Shown here: piece after piece, positions 54,351-63,895 of the stretch | Layout of the letters: the number at the start of each line of letters is the position of its first letter | How positions within the stretch are numbered: the first letter of the stretch is position 1 | From: Methylobacteriaceae bacterium | GTDB lineage: Bacteria > Pseudomonadota > Alphaproteobacteria > Rhizobiales > Beijerinckiaceae | NCBI GenBank assembly: GCA_020638195.1 | Contig: JACKJC010000001.1 | Location: forward strand, 1,105,001 to 1,169,000 | DNA length: 64,000 nucleotides | Reading direction: 5' to 3' | The notes under the pieces: generated by a model | What the model was told of the DNA's origin: nothing | What the model saw: only the letters and a program-made list of their open reading frames with translations | Databases searched by the model: none | Translations under genes and position numbers: made by a program

Positions 54351-55040
54351 ATGCTGAGCGGCCTGCCGCCCGATCTCGGGCGCATCATCTTGCTGACGCT
54401 GCAACTGGCGACGATCACGACGCTCGTTCTGCTCCTCCTCGCGACGCCGCTCGCCTGGTGGCTCGCGCGTTCGCCGTCGCGCTGGAAGGAAGTCGTCGCG
54501 GCTTTCGTTTCCCTGCCGATCGTCCTGCCGCCGACCGTGCTCGGTTTCTATCTTCTGGTCGCGCTCGGGCCGCAGGGGCCGGGCGGGGCGCTGGCGGGCC
54601 TGTGGGGCGGCCGCACGCTCGCCTTCACCTTCGAGGGCCTCGTCATCGGCTCGATCATCTATTCGCTGCCTTTTGTCGTTCAGCCCGTGCGCAACGCTTT
54701 CGTGGCGATGGGCGACCGGCCGCTGGAGGCGGCGGCCACGCTGCGGGCCTCGCCCTGGCGCGCCTTCTGGACGGTCGCGCTGCCGATGGCGAGCCCGGGG
54801 CTGCTGACCGGCGCCATCCTCGGCTTCGCGCATACGATCGGCGAATTCGGCGTCGTGCTGATGATCGGCGGGAATATTCCTGGCCGCACGCGCGTGCTGT
54901 CGACGGCGATTTTCGACTATGTCGAAAATTCGCAATGGCGCGAGGCGAATATTCTGGCCGGCGGCATGGTCGTCTTCGCCTTCGCGGTCGTTCTCGCGAT
55001 GATCGCTCTCGAAAGGCGTGTGGCGGGAGCGCGATCGTGA
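54351..55040 (+). CDS. modB: Molybdate ABC transporter permease
   Basis: A 229-residue inner-membrane permease with about five helices: TLQLATITTLVLLLLATPLA, VAAFVSLPIVLPPTVLGFYL and the EAA-type coupling motif EAAATLRASPWRAFW, then GFAHTIGEFGVVLMIGGNIP, typical of ModB. The stop overlaps modC (GTGA). No modA is next to it, so the binding protein must be elsewhere or another system supplies it. Molybdenum is needed by the molybdoenzyme at 60.4-64 kb. Confidence 0.93.
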   Translation: MLSGLPPDLGRIILLTLQLATITTLVLLLLATPLAWWLARSPSRWKEVVAAFVSLPIVLPPTVLGFYLLVALGPQGPGGALAGLWGGRTLAFTFEGLVIGSIIYSLPFVVQPVRNAFVAMGDRPLEAAATLRASPWRAFWTVALPMASPGLLTGAILGFAHTIGEFGVVLMIGGNIPGRTRVLSTAIFDYVENSQWREANILAGGMVVFAFAVVLAMIALERRVAGARS

Positions 55041-56146
55041 GCGGCGCCGGCCTGCGCGCGCGCTTCCGTGGGCGCATCGGAGAATTCCTGCTGGACGCGG
55101 CCATCGACGCGCCGGCGAGCGGCGTGACGGCGCTTTTCGGGCCCTCGGGCTGCGGCAAGACGACCGTGCTCAGATGCGTCGCGGGTCTCGGCCGTATGGC
55201 CGACGGCTCCTGCGCGCTGGGCGAGGAAGTCTGGCAGGACGGAGCGCGCTTCCTGCCCACGCACCGCCGCCCGATCGGCTATGTGTTTCAGGAAGCGAGC
55301 CTGTTTCCGCATCTCTCGGTGCGTCGCAATCTCGTCTATGGCGCGCCGGTTGGGGATTTGGCTGGCGTCGCGTTCGGTTATGACGAGGTCGTCGACCTCT
55401 TCGGTCTCGCCCCCTTCCTCGAGCGCTCGCCGCGCAATCTGTCGGGCGGCGAGCGCCAGCGCGTCGCGCTCGGCCGCGCCCTGCTGAGCCAGCCACGCCT
55501 GCTGTTGATGGACGAACCGCTGTCCGCGCTCGACGCAGCGGCCAAGGAAGAAATCCTACCCTACCTGGAACGCCTGCACGCGCGCGTCTCGCTCCCGGTT
55601 GTCTATGTCACCCACGACATGCGCGAAGTCGAGCGGCTGGCCGACCATCTGGTCCTGATGGATAAGGGCCGTGTCGCAGCCGCCGGTCCGCTCGCAGATC
55701 TCCTGAGCGATCCCGCCTTGCCTTTCGCGCGCGCGCGAGAGGCGGCGGTGATGCTCGACGCGGTCGTGCGCGGCCATGATCCACATTACGAACTGCTGGA
55801 GCTGGATGTGGATGGCGGCCGGTTTCTGACCCCGGCGCCGGCGGGCGTCGTCGGCGAGCATCGCCGGCTGAAGGTGACCGCCAGCGATGTCAGCCTCGCC
55901 TGCAATCCGCCGGGCCCCAGTTCCATCGTCAACATATTGCGGGCGCGCATCCTGCACGCGACGGCGACGGGTCCCGCAGAGATGATCGTCGTCCTCGGCC
56001 TCGGGGAAGGTGGCGAAGGCGCGCGCCTGCTCTCCCGCCTCACCCGCAGGTCGTGGGAGACGCTCGGGCTTGCCGAAGACATGCCTGTCTACGCGCAGGT
56101 GAAGAGCGTGGCCCTCGCCCGCAGTCGCGGCGTCAAGGAATCCTGA
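55037..56146 (+). CDS. modC: Molybdate ABC transporter ATP-binding protein
   Basis: A 369-residue ATPase: Walker A FGPSGCGKTTVLRC, FLPTHRRPIGYVFQEASLFP (typical ModC Q-loop), signature NLSGGERQRVALGRALL, Walker B LLLMDEPLSALDAA and VYVTHDM. After about residue 230 follows a TOBE/Mop-like regulatory part (GRFLTPAPAGV, RLKVTASDVSLACNPPGPSS) that binds molybdate in ModC. A GTG start at 55037 with GGGAG upstream overlaps the modB stop. Confidence 0.94.
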   Translation: MSGAGLRARFRGRIGEFLLDAAIDAPASGVTALFGPSGCGKTTVLRCVAGLGRMADGSCALGEEVWQDGARFLPTHRRPIGYVFQEASLFPHLSVRRNLVYGAPVGDLAGVAFGYDEVVDLFGLAPFLERSPRNLSGGERQRVALGRALLSQPRLLLMDEPLSALDAAAKEEILPYLERLHARVSLPVVYVTHDMREVERLADHLVLMDKGRVAAAGPLADLLSDPALPFARAREAAVMLDAVVRGHDPHYELLELDVDGGRFLTPAPAGVVGEHRRLKVTASDVSLACNPPGPSSIVNILRARILHATATGPAEMIVVLGLGEGGEGARLLSRLTRRSWETLGLAEDMPVYAQVKSVALARSRGVKES

Positions 56147-56147
56147 T

Positions 56148-56921
56148 CTAACCGATGATAGCGACGGCGCGCGTCCACCCCGCCGACGCGCGCTCGATCT
56201 TCACGGGAAAGCAGGAGATCGTGAAGCCGGTCGCCGGCAATGTTTCGAGATTGTGCAGTTTCTCGATGTGGCAATAGCCGATGTGGCGGCCCGCCTTGTG
56301 CCCCTCCCAGATCAGTTTCGCGTCGTGCGTCGCGGCATACTTCCTGGCGGTATGAACGAATGGCGCATCCCAGCTCCACCCGTCGATGCCGGTGAGCCGC
56401 ACGCCGCGCTCCAGCAGGTACATGGTGGCTTCGTAACCCATGCCGCAACCCGACGTGACATAGTCGGCCTCGCCGTATTTCAGGCCGGCGCTCGTGTTGA
56501 CGACCACGATGTCCAGCGGCTGGAGGTTGTGGCCGATGCGCTTCAGTTCGGCCTCGACGTCGGCGGCGGTCGCGACGTACCCGTCGGGAAAATGCCGGAA
56601 GTCGAGCTTCACGCCCGGCTGGAAACACCATTCGAGCGGCACTTCGTCGATTGTCCATGCACGCTGGCCGCGATTCATCGTCGGATGGAAATGCCAGGGA
56701 GCGTCGAGATGCGTGCCATTGTGCGTCGAGAGCTGCACGCGTTCGACCGCCCATCCCTCGCCGTCGGGCAGGTCCTCGGCCTTCAAGCCGGGAAAGTAGG
56801 GCAGGATCTGCGGCAGGCTCTCTTTGTGTGCGATGTACTGAATCTTCGGATCAAGCCCGGGCGGGTCGGCCGGCACGTCGTTCTGCAGGGGAACGGAGAG
56901 ATCGATGATCTGGCGCGGCAT
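56148..56921 (-). CDS. Cyclase family protein (kynurenine formamidase-like metal hydrolase)
   Basis: A 257-residue protein with the family motif STHNGTHLDAPWHF (metal His/Asp), IDLSVPLQNDVPADPPG at the start and SGCGMGYEATMYLLERGVR, IDGWSWDAPF later. It hydrolyses an amide or lactone, as in kynurenine formamidase or isatin hydrolase; no trp-catabolism gene is near. It ends one base from the modC stop and is transcribed towards it. Confidence 0.87.
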   Translation of the reverse strand: MPRQIIDLSVPLQNDVPADPPGLDPKIQYIAHKESLPQILPYFPGLKAEDLPDGEGWAVERVQLSTHNGTHLDAPWHFHPTMNRGQRAWTIDEVPLEWCFQPGVKLDFRHFPDGYVATAADVEAELKRIGHNLQPLDIVVVNTSAGLKYGEADYVTSGCGMGYEATMYLLERGVRLTGIDGWSWDAPFVHTARKYAATHDAKLIWEGHKAGRHIGYCHIEKLHNLETLPATGFTISCFPVKIERASAGWTRAVAIIG

Positions 56922-56994
56922 GTTTCCTCCCTGCGGCGGCTTCGTCGTTTCTCTGATCGAGCCTAGCAGCTTTTCCGCCCGCGCGAATGCGAGC

Positions 56995-57765
56995 TCAGGG
57001 CGTGGCGACGATTCTGCGAATGATCGACGCGACGGCGGGCGCCGCGCTCACGAAGGCCATGGCGATCAGGCAGAGGATCGCGATGCGGCGGTAAGCGTGT
57101 TCCGAGCCGAACTCGAAAAGCCGAGCGCCCGCCCAGTTGCCGGTCCAGAAACCGGGCAGCGACAGGGCTGCGAGCACGAGCGTATCGCGTGTCACGAGCC
57201 CGAGGGCGACCGTGCTCGCGAGACCCGTGAAAACCGTGATCTGAAATACGATCAGCATGGAGGCGCGGATCGCCTCGCGGCTCAGGCTCGACGACATGAA
57301 ATAGGCGACGACGGGAGGTCCGGGCATCGAGGCAAGACCGTTGAAAAGTCCGGCGACCAGCCCGTAGGCGATGGCGCGCATCTTGCCGAACGGCTTCCCG
57401 CCCGCTCCCGCACGCGTGATTCCGACAACGGCTGCTATCGTGAACAGCGCGATGGCCATGCGCGCGGCTTCGGACGGAATATGTTTAAGCAGGAATACGC
57501 CCGCCGGGGTGGCCGCAGCCGCCGCGAAGGCGATCTGCCGGATCGAGGGCCAATGACAGGCGGTCATCGCGCGGCGGGCGCCGAATATTCCGCCGACCGC
57601 GACGATGCAGATGGCGACAGGCACGGCTTGCGCGGGCGGCATCAGGACAGCGAGCATCGGCACGGCGGCCAGCGAGAAGCCGAAGCCCGTCAGGCCGCGC
57701 AAGACCGATGCGGCAAAGACAATCAAAACCGTGCCGGCCGCGATGGCCGGCGTCACGCCATGCAT
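56995..57765 (-). CDS. TauE/SafE family sulfite/sulfonate exporter
   Basis: A 256-residue inner-membrane protein with about eight helices. It has the repeated TauE motif LRGLTGFGFSLAAVPMLAVL in the first half and LVAGLFNGLASMPGPPVVAY in the second. The family exports organosulfur or sulfite anions and some acids. It is divergent from mtnA, another sulfur-related gene, with about 95 bases between. Confidence 0.85.
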   Translation of the reverse strand: MHGVTPAIAAGTVLIVFAASVLRGLTGFGFSLAAVPMLAVLMPPAQAVPVAICIVAVGGIFGARRAMTACHWPSIRQIAFAAAAATPAGVFLLKHIPSEAARMAIALFTIAAVVGITRAGAGGKPFGKMRAIAYGLVAGLFNGLASMPGPPVVAYFMSSSLSREAIRASMLIVFQITVFTGLASTVALGLVTRDTLVLAALSLPGFWTGNWAGARLFEFGSEHAYRRIAILCLIAMAFVSAAPAVASIIRRIVATP

Positions 57766-57860
57766 GGTTCGCGTTCCCTTTCCCGATGTTTACAAGCCAG
57801 AGGGGATCGGTCACAAGCGCGGCGGCCCAATTGCGCGCCGACGAAAACAGACGGACGCCC

Positions 57861-58952
57861 ATGCGTATCGATGGTCGCGACTACAGGACAATATGGCTCG
57901 ACGACGACGGCCGGCGCGTGAACGTCATCGATCAGACTCGCCTGCCGCACAGACTGGAAACCTGCACTCTCTCGAATTCGACGGACGCTGCGCGCGCGAT
58001 TGCTGACATGATCGTGCGCGGCGCGCCGCTGATCGGCGTGACCGGCGCCTATGGCCTCGCGCTCGCCGTCGCCTCCAACGCCTCCGACGCCGCGATCGAC
58101 GCCGCCTACGCACAACTGCTGGCGACGCGCCCGACGGCATCGAACCTGCGATGGGCGCTCGATCGGCTCCGGTCAGTCCTCGCGCGGGCGCCGGTCGGCG
58201 AGCGGCGCTCGATCGCCTATGCACAAGCTTCCGCGATTGCGGAAGAGGACGTCGCAGCCTGCGCAGCGATCGGCGATCATGGCGCAGGGATCATCGAAGA
58301 AATTTTCGCGCGCAAAGGTCGTCGGCTCAACATCCTCACCCATTGCAACGCCGGCTGGCTGGCGACGGTCGATTGGGGCACGGCGCTCGCGCCGATCTAC
58401 AAGGCGGTGCGCGCAGGCGTCGATCTGCACGTTTGGGTCGACGAGACGCGACCGCGCAATCAGGGCGCGAGCCTGACCGCATTCGAACTGCTGGGCGAGG
58501 GCGTTCCGCATACCGTGATCGCCGACAATACCGGCGGGCATCTGATGCAGCACGGGCTCGTCGACATGTGTATCGTCGGCAGCGATCGCACGACGCGCGC
58601 GGGCGACGTCTGCAACAAGATCGGCACTTATCTGAAGGCGCTCGCCGCGCGCGACAATGACGTGCCGTTCTACGCCGCGTTGCCGACCTCCACCATCGAC
58701 TGGCGGATTTCGGATGGCGTCAGGGACATTCCGATCGAGCAGCGCAGCGCGCGCGAGGTCACGCATATCATCGGCCGCGCAGCCGACGGCGCGATCGTCG
58801 AGGTGCAGCTCACGCCGGATGGCTCGGCCGCCCGCAACGATGCATTCGATGTCACCCCGGCGCGACTGGTCACGGGAATCATTACCGAGCGCGGCGTCTG
58901 CGCGGCGAGCGCCGAAGGATTGCGCGCGCTCCATCCGGATCTCGCGGATTGA
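57861..58952 (+). CDS. mtnA: S-methyl-5-thioribose-1-phosphate isomerase
   Basis: It converts 5-methylthioribose-1-phosphate to the ribulose form in methionine salvage. In 363 residues: VNVIDQTRLPHRLE, MIVRGAPLIGVTGAYGLALA, ILTHCNAGWLATVDWGTALA (catalytic Cys), VDETRPRNQGASLTAFEL, VGSDRTTRAGDVCNKIGTY (catalytic Asp) and PIEQRSAREVTHI. ATG at 57861 starts the conserved domain. The rest of the salvage pathway is not in the window. Its stop faces fdhD with five bases between. Confidence 0.94.
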   Translation: MRIDGRDYRTIWLDDDGRRVNVIDQTRLPHRLETCTLSNSTDAARAIADMIVRGAPLIGVTGAYGLALAVASNASDAAIDAAYAQLLATRPTASNLRWALDRLRSVLARAPVGERRSIAYAQASAIAEEDVAACAAIGDHGAGIIEEIFARKGRRLNILTHCNAGWLATVDWGTALAPIYKAVRAGVDLHVWVDETRPRNQGASLTAFELLGEGVPHTVIADNTGGHLMQHGLVDMCIVGSDRTTRAGDVCNKIGTYLKALAARDNDVPFYAALPTSTIDWRISDGVRDIPIEQRSAREVTHIIGRAADGAIVEVQLTPDGSAARNDAFDVTPARLVTGIITERGVCAASAEGLRALHPDLAD

Positions 58953-58957
58953 AGTGG

Positions 58958-59755
58958 TCAGGGCGTTACGAATGCGAGCGCGCCATCGTCGCGTGCGACC
59001 GCAATCAGTGTGACGCCCAGGTCCTGCGCGCGTTGGATTGCAAGCGAAGTCGGCGCCGAAACCGCAACGAGCGCCGGCGCGCCGAAGATCGCCGCTTTCT
59101 CGATCATCTCGAACGAGCAACGGCTGGTGATGAGCGCGAAACCGTCGCCCGGCGCGAGGTCCGCGCGAAGACAGGCGCCGATCGTCTTGTCGAGCGCATT
59201 GTGGCGCCCGACGTCCTCGCGCACCAGAAGGACATCGCCGCTCGACGCACACCATGCGGCGCCATGCACTGCGCGGGTTGAACGGAAGAGTTCCTGCTTT
59301 GCGTGCAGCGCGCGGAGCGCGCGCGCGATGGCCTGCGGTGCGACAGCGCGCTCGCCGACTCTTCCCGGGGCCGTCGGCAATTGCGTGAAATCCTCGACGC
59401 CGCAGAGCCCGCAACTCGTGCGTCCCGACAGATTGCGTCGCCGCGCCATATGCCTGCGCAGGGCATCGGGCGTGAGATTGACCGAGACGACATAGCCTTC
59501 GTGCTGCCGCGCGATCTCCACGCCGCGGATCTCGGCGGCTTTCGCGATCACGCCTTCGGTCAGACTGAAGCCGTAGACGAAATCCTCGATGTCGGCCGGC
59601 GTCGTCATCATCACGGCATAGGGCGTGTCGCCGTAGAGGATGTTGATCGGCGCCTCGACAGCGACGGCGATCTCTTTGGTCTCGCTGACGCCGCCGTCGT
59701 AGCGCACGATCCGTGCCTGAAAAGCGCGCTGTGGGTCGTTGGACGCGTCGATCAT
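58958..59755 (-). CDS. fdhD: Formate dehydrogenase accessory sulfurtransferase FdhD
   Basis: It hands sulfur from IscS to the Mo-bis-MGD cofactor of certain molybdoenzymes. In 265 residues: EAPINILYGDTPYAVMMTTP, DFVYGFSLTEGVI, the redox Cys pair in RTSCGLCGVEDF, VREDVGRHNALDKTIGA and TSRCSFEMIEKAA. It follows the thioesterase gene by 13 bases, and this pair diverges from the molybdoenzyme operon, which is the probable client; no formate dehydrogenase is in view. Confidence 0.94.
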   Translation of the reverse strand: MIDASNDPQRAFQARIVRYDGGVSETKEIAVAVEAPINILYGDTPYAVMMTTPADIEDFVYGFSLTEGVIAKAAEIRGVEIARQHEGYVVSVNLTPDALRRHMARRRNLSGRTSCGLCGVEDFTQLPTAPGRVGERAVAPQAIARALRALHAKQELFRSTRAVHGAAWCASSGDVLLVREDVGRHNALDKTIGACLRADLAPGDGFALITSRCSFEMIEKAAIFGAPALVAVSAPTSLAIQRAQDLGVTLIAVARDDGALAFVTP

Positions 59756-59768
59756 GGGGTCCGGACGC

Positions 59769-60176
59769 TCAGGTGACGCCGGCCTTGGCCGCCTTGCCGG
59801 CGACGCGCTGGCGCAATTTGTCGACTTCCACGACGAAGCGGCTGTGCACGCCCTTGCTGATCTCCTCTATGTCGTCCTTCGCAAGGAGATCGAAGGTCAC
59901 CATGCGCCCGTCGACCTTGGCGACCGTGACGGCGATCTCCACGTTCATGCCGCGCAGCGTCGCGCCGCCATGGGAAACGCTGATGCCAGTGCCGACGGAA
60001 TTCTCGCCGGCGTCGACGTGGTCGAGCAGGAATTCGAGGCAGGCGATTTCGAAATCCTGCACCAGTGCGGGTGTTGCGTAGACGCGCAAATTCTCGCCGA
60101 GAAAGTCGATCGTGCGCGGCGTATCCACCACGATCTTTCGCGTCGCCGACATGCCGGGCTTGATCGTGTCTTTCAT
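59769..60176 (-). CDS. Hotdog-fold thioesterase, FlK-like
   Basis: A 135-residue single hotdog domain: TIKPGMSATRKIVVDTPRTI, GENLRVYATPALVQDFEIAC, GENSVGTGISVSHGGATLRG and FVVEVDKLRQRVAGKAA. Thr in YATP, Glu in DFEIAC and His in SVSHGG match the Thr-Glu-His set of fluoroacetyl-CoA thioesterase. GGGAGG stands before the ATG at 60176; the in-frame ATG at 60200 is less likely. It heads a two-gene unit with fdhD, divergent from the PadB-like enzyme, so it may clear a CoA ester linked to that enzyme. Confidence 0.83.
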   Translation of the reverse strand: MKDTIKPGMSATRKIVVDTPRTIDFLGENLRVYATPALVQDFEIACLEFLLDHVDAGENSVGTGISVSHGGATLRGMNVEIAVTVAKVDGRMVTFDLLAKDDIEEISKGVHSRFVVEVDKLRQRVAGKAAKAGVT

Positions 60177-60370
60177 CGCAGAGCCTCCCATACAGTTCAA
60201 TTAGATACAGAATACGCCATTATCGGCGACATTCCGTATCATGATTTTGATGTGATCGTGTCACAGCCGGGTGTTGTTCGCAATCGACAGGGCAGGGCGC
60301 GGCTCGTTTGCGGCGCACAAGAGCGATCGGACGCAAATGGTTCGCTTGTCGACTTTACGATACCGATCAT

Positions 60371-60398
60371 TTGACTTGTGGCCATCAATTTGTATCAT
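60371..60398 (+). promoter_or_regulatory. Candidate sigma-70 promoter of the molybdoenzyme operon
   Basis: TTGACT (60371-60376) and TATCAT (60393-60398) are 16 bases apart and 58 bases before the start codon. The -10 box overlaps GTATCATAAT, which nearly matches GTATCATGAT at 60236-60245 on the thioesterase side of this 279-base divergent region. Confidence 0.45.
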
Positions 60399-60455
60399 AA
60401 TGTCACGCGTACAAGACGGAGACATCCGCGCCGACGCGAACCTCCGGAGGAAATG

Positions 60456-63227
60456 ATGAGCGCAGCCGACAAGGCGTCCGGCGCCGTGACGTCCGCAAAG
60501 AGCGTCCCGTCCTTCTGCTACAATTGCGTGTCCGGCCCCGACTTCCTGCGCGTGAAGGTCGAGAATGGGATCGCGACCGAGATCGGTCCCAATTTCGACG
60601 GCGACCGCATCCATCCCGCGCGCGGACGGCCCTGCGTGAAGGCCTATGGCCTCGTGCAGAAGACCTACAATCCCAATCGCATCCTCACCCCGATGAAGCG
60701 GACCAATCCGAAAAAGGGGATGAAGGAGGATCCGGGGTTTACGCCGATCTCCTGGGATGAGGCGCTCGACACGATCGCGGAAAAGCTGAAAGCCATTCGC
60801 GCAAAAGGCGTGATCGACGAGGCCGGTCTGCCGCGCATCGCCGCGAGCTTCGGCCACGGCGGCACGCCGTCCAACTACATGGGCACGTTGCCTGCGTTTC
60901 TCGCGGCCTGGGGTCCGGTCGACTACAGCTTCGGGTCCGGACAGGGCGTCAAATGCGTCCATTCCGAGCATCTCTACGGCGAGTTCTGGCACCGCGCTTT
61001 CACCGTCTCCGCCGACACGCCGCACACGCGCTACAACATTTCCTTCGGCGCCAATGTGGAAGTCACGGGCGGTCCGACGGCGGTCATCCGCCACGCCGAC
61101 GCGCGCATTCGTGGCTACAAGCGCGTGCAGGTCGAGCCGAGCCTCACCATCACGGCCGCCTGCTCCGCCGAATGGGTGCCGATCCGCCCGAAGACCGACC
61201 CCGCCTTCATGTTCGCGCTGATCCACGTTCTGGTGCGCGAGCATGGCGTCGAAAAACTCGACATTCCCTTCCTGCGCGACCGTACGGCCTCGCCCTATCT
61301 GCTCGCGCCGAACGGTCTCTACCTGCGCGACCCTGATACCTCCAAGCCGCTGCTGTTCGACGAGGCGTCTGGCCGCGTGGTCGCACATGACACGCCGGAC
61401 GTGCGCCCGGCGGTCGCCGGCCGCCACAAGGTCGCGCGCGCGATCACGGTCGACGCGGACGCCGCGCGGCAAGAGTTCGCCGATGTCGAGGGCCGCACCG
61501 CCTATCAGGCGCTCGTCGATCACATGGAGCGCTATACGCCGGAATGGGCGTCGCAGATCTGCGACGTGCCGGCCGACACGATCCGCCGCATCGCCAACGA
61601 ATATCTCGAAGCCGCCTCGATCGGCGAGACGATCGAGATCGACGGCGTGACGTTGCCGCTGCGGCCCGTCGCGGTCACGCTCGGCAAGTCCGTCAACAAC
61701 GGCTGGGGCGCGTTCGAATGCTGCTGGGCGCGCACCGTGCTCGCCATGCTGGTCGGCGCGCTGGAGAACCCGGGAGGCATTCTCGGCACGACCGTGCGCA
61801 TCAACAAGCCGCAGGAAAATCGGCACATGAGCGTGAAGCCCGGCGACGACGGCTTCATGATCCAATATTTCAACCCGACCGGCCCCAATTCGTGGGAAGC
61901 GCAGCCGACGACGCGCAACCTGCATCGCACGATGGTGCCGATCGTCGGTCGCAATGGCGGCTGGAGCCAGGCGCTGGGCCCGACGCAGCTCGCCTGGATG
62001 TTCCAGGAGGAGACGCCCGAAGGCTGGAACTGGCCGAAGCCGACCTATCCCGAACTCTGGTTCGTGTATCGTTCGAACCCCGCCATCTCCTTCTGGGAGA
62101 CGCGGCGTCTCGCGGAAGCCGCCGCCAAATTCCCCTTCATGGTCGCCTTCGCCTACACGGTCGATGAAACCAACTACATGGCCGACCTGCTCCTGCCCGA
62201 GGCGACCGATCTGGAATCGAACCAGCTCATTCGCATGGGCCAGACGAAATACATGGAGCATTTCTGGGATCACATCGGCGTCGTGCTGCGCCAGAAGGCA
62301 GTCGAGCCGCAGGGCGAGGCGCGCGATTTTTCCTGGATCGCCGCCGAACTCGCGCGCCGCTCCGGGCTCATCGACGGCTATGTCGCGCAGCTCAATCGTG
62401 GCATCTCCGGCGTCTCGCCGTTGAAGGGCGAGACTTACGATTTCGCTTTGGACGCGCAAAGCGCGCTCGATCCCGACAAGGTCTGGGACGCCGTGTGCAA
62501 GGCCGCGACCGTGACGCTGTCGCAAGGCAAGGAGTGCCACGGGCTCGACTGGTTCAAGGAGCACGGCTTCTACGCGATCCCGCAATCGCGGCTCGGCTGG
62601 TATCTCACGCCGACGCTCGAGAAGCAGGGCCTGCGTTACGAACTGCCGTACCAGGAACGCCTGCTGCGCCTCGGCCGCGAATTGGGCAACCGCCTGCACG
62701 AGAACGAGATCCACTGGTGGGACGAGCAATTGACCGAATATGTCGGTCTGCCCGACTGGCACGACGTGCCCGGCCGCTGGGAGCGCGCTTTGGTCAACGC
62801 CGGAGGCAGTCTCGAGGAATTCCCGTTCTGGCTGCTCGCGACCAAGTCGATGCAATATCACTCGGGCGGCAACGCCGCGATCGCGCTGATGGACGAAGTC
62901 TCGGAAAACCTGCACGGCGCGACAGGCGTCATCATCAACGACAAGACCGCGGAAAAGCTCGGCATTGGTGAGAACGATCGCGTCGAGGTGCGCTCCCACA
63001 TCGGCGCGACCTACGGCAGGGCGGCGCTGGTCAAGGGTGTGCGTCCAGACACGATCGTCATCATCGGCCAGTTCGACCATTGGGCGACGCCCTACATCAA
63101 GGATACGGAACGCGCGAGCCTCAACACGATCGCGCCCATGTCCGTCGAGCTCACCGACGCCACGGGATCCGGCGCCGATATCGTGCGCGTCGCCATCCGC
63201 CGCGCCGACAAGGCGGCCGCAGCATGA
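60456..63227 (+). CDS. Molybdopterin oxidoreductase catalytic subunit, PadB-like
   Basis: A 923-residue member of the DMSO-reductase family. The N-terminus has FCYNCVSGPDFLRVKV and GRPCVKAYGLVQKTYNPNR; only three Cys are seen where a four-Cys Fe-S site would need a third in the first cluster. It continues with ISWDEALDTIAEKLKAIRAK, SGQGVKCVHSEHLYGEFW and a C-terminal cofactor domain with SGADIVRVAIRR. From family knowledge it looks most like phenylacetyl-CoA:acceptor oxidoreductase PadB, which forms phenylglyoxylate; other CISM enzymes are possible. No Tat signal at the N-terminus is seen. ATG at 60456 with GGAGG five bases upstream is preferred to the ATG at 60453. Confidence 0.8.
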   Translation: MSAADKASGAVTSAKSVPSFCYNCVSGPDFLRVKVENGIATEIGPNFDGDRIHPARGRPCVKAYGLVQKTYNPNRILTPMKRTNPKKGMKEDPGFTPISWDEALDTIAEKLKAIRAKGVIDEAGLPRIAASFGHGGTPSNYMGTLPAFLAAWGPVDYSFGSGQGVKCVHSEHLYGEFWHRAFTVSADTPHTRYNISFGANVEVTGGPTAVIRHADARIRGYKRVQVEPSLTITAACSAEWVPIRPKTDPAFMFALIHVLVREHGVEKLDIPFLRDRTASPYLLAPNGLYLRDPDTSKPLLFDEASGRVVAHDTPDVRPAVAGRHKVARAITVDADAARQEFADVEGRTAYQALVDHMERYTPEWASQICDVPADTIRRIANEYLEAASIGETIEIDGVTLPLRPVAVTLGKSVNNGWGAFECCWARTVLAMLVGALENPGGILGTTVRINKPQENRHMSVKPGDDGFMIQYFNPTGPNSWEAQPTTRNLHRTMVPIVGRNGGWSQALGPTQLAWMFQEETPEGWNWPKPTYPELWFVYRSNPAISFWETRRLAEAAAKFPFMVAFAYTVDETNYMADLLLPEATDLESNQLIRMGQTKYMEHFWDHIGVVLRQKAVEPQGEARDFSWIAAELARRSGLIDGYVAQLNRGISGVSPLKGETYDFALDAQSALDPDKVWDAVCKAATVTLSQGKECHGLDWFKEHGFYAIPQSRLGWYLTPTLEKQGLRYELPYQERLLRLGRELGNRLHENEIHWWDEQLTEYVGLPDWHDVPGRWERALVNAGGSLEEFPFWLLATKSMQYHSGGNAAIALMDEVSENLHGATGVIINDKTAEKLGIGENDRVEVRSHIGATYGRAALVKGVRPDTIVIIGQFDHWATPYIKDTERASLNTIAPMSVELTDATGSGADIVRVAIRRADKAAAA

Positions 63228-63895
63228 GTGCGCAAGTGAATCAAGACAAGCGCTATGTGATGGCGATCGACCTGCGCCGCTGCGTGGGTTGCCAGACCTG
63301 CACCGCCGCCTGCAAGAACGCCAACGCCACGCCGCCGGGCGTGCAATGGCGGCGCGTGCTCGACATCGAGACCGGTGAATTCCCGGATGTGCAGCGTACC
63401 TTCATGCCGGTCGGCTGCATGCATTGCGCCAATCCGCCCTGCATGCACGTCTGCCCGACGACGGCGACCAAGCTGCGCGCCGACGGGCTGGTGACGATCG
63501 ACTATGACATCTGCATCGGTTGCGCGAATTGCGTGATGGCCTGTCCTTACGATGCGCGTTCGATCCAGCACATCGCGAAATACGCCTACGGCGTGCCGAT
63601 GAAATCGGAGGAAGCGCGTTTCGAGCCGGAGCGTCTCGGCGTCGCCACCAAATGCACCTTCTGCAAGGACCGCATCGATCTCGCCGCCAAGACCGGACAG
63701 ACGCCCGGCGTCGATCCCGAGGTGACCCCAGCCTGCGTCAATTCCTGTATCTCCGACGCGATGCACTTCGGCGACATCAAGGATCCCAACAGCAACGTGT
63801 CTAAACTGCTTGCGAAGACCGAGCATTTCCGCATGCACGAGGAACTCGGCACCGATCCCTCCATCTACTATATCCTCGACGGAGAGGAGGCATGA
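63224..63895 (+). CDS. 4x[4Fe-4S] electron-transfer subunit, PadC/DmsB-like
   Basis: A 223-residue ferredoxin-like subunit with four cluster motifs: RRCVGCQTCTAACK, VGCMHCANPPCMHVCP, DICIGCANCVMACPY and TKCTFCKDRI with VTPACVNSC. It carries electrons between the catalytic subunit and the membrane subunit. Start overlaps the catalytic subunit stop (ATGA), and its own stop overlaps the next start, so all three are coupled. Confidence 0.9.
   Translation: MSAQVNQDKRYVMAIDLRRCVGCQTCTAACKNANATPPGVQWRRVLDIETGEFPDVQRTFMPVGCMHCANPPCMHVCPTTATKLRADGLVTIDYDICIGCANCVMACPYDARSIQHIAKYAYGVPMKSEEARFEPERLGVATKCTFCKDRIDLAAKTGQTPGVDPEVTPACVNSCISDAMHFGDIKDPNSNVSKLLAKTEHFRMHEELGTDPSIYYILDGEEA

Noticed and set aside
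60261..63080. 939-codon open frame on the minus strand opposite the molybdoenzyme gene
   Set aside because: It mirrors the codon pattern of the real plus-strand gene, is rich in Arg, His and Gly without any domain, and lacks a ribosome site. High GC at third positions keeps the antisense frame open.
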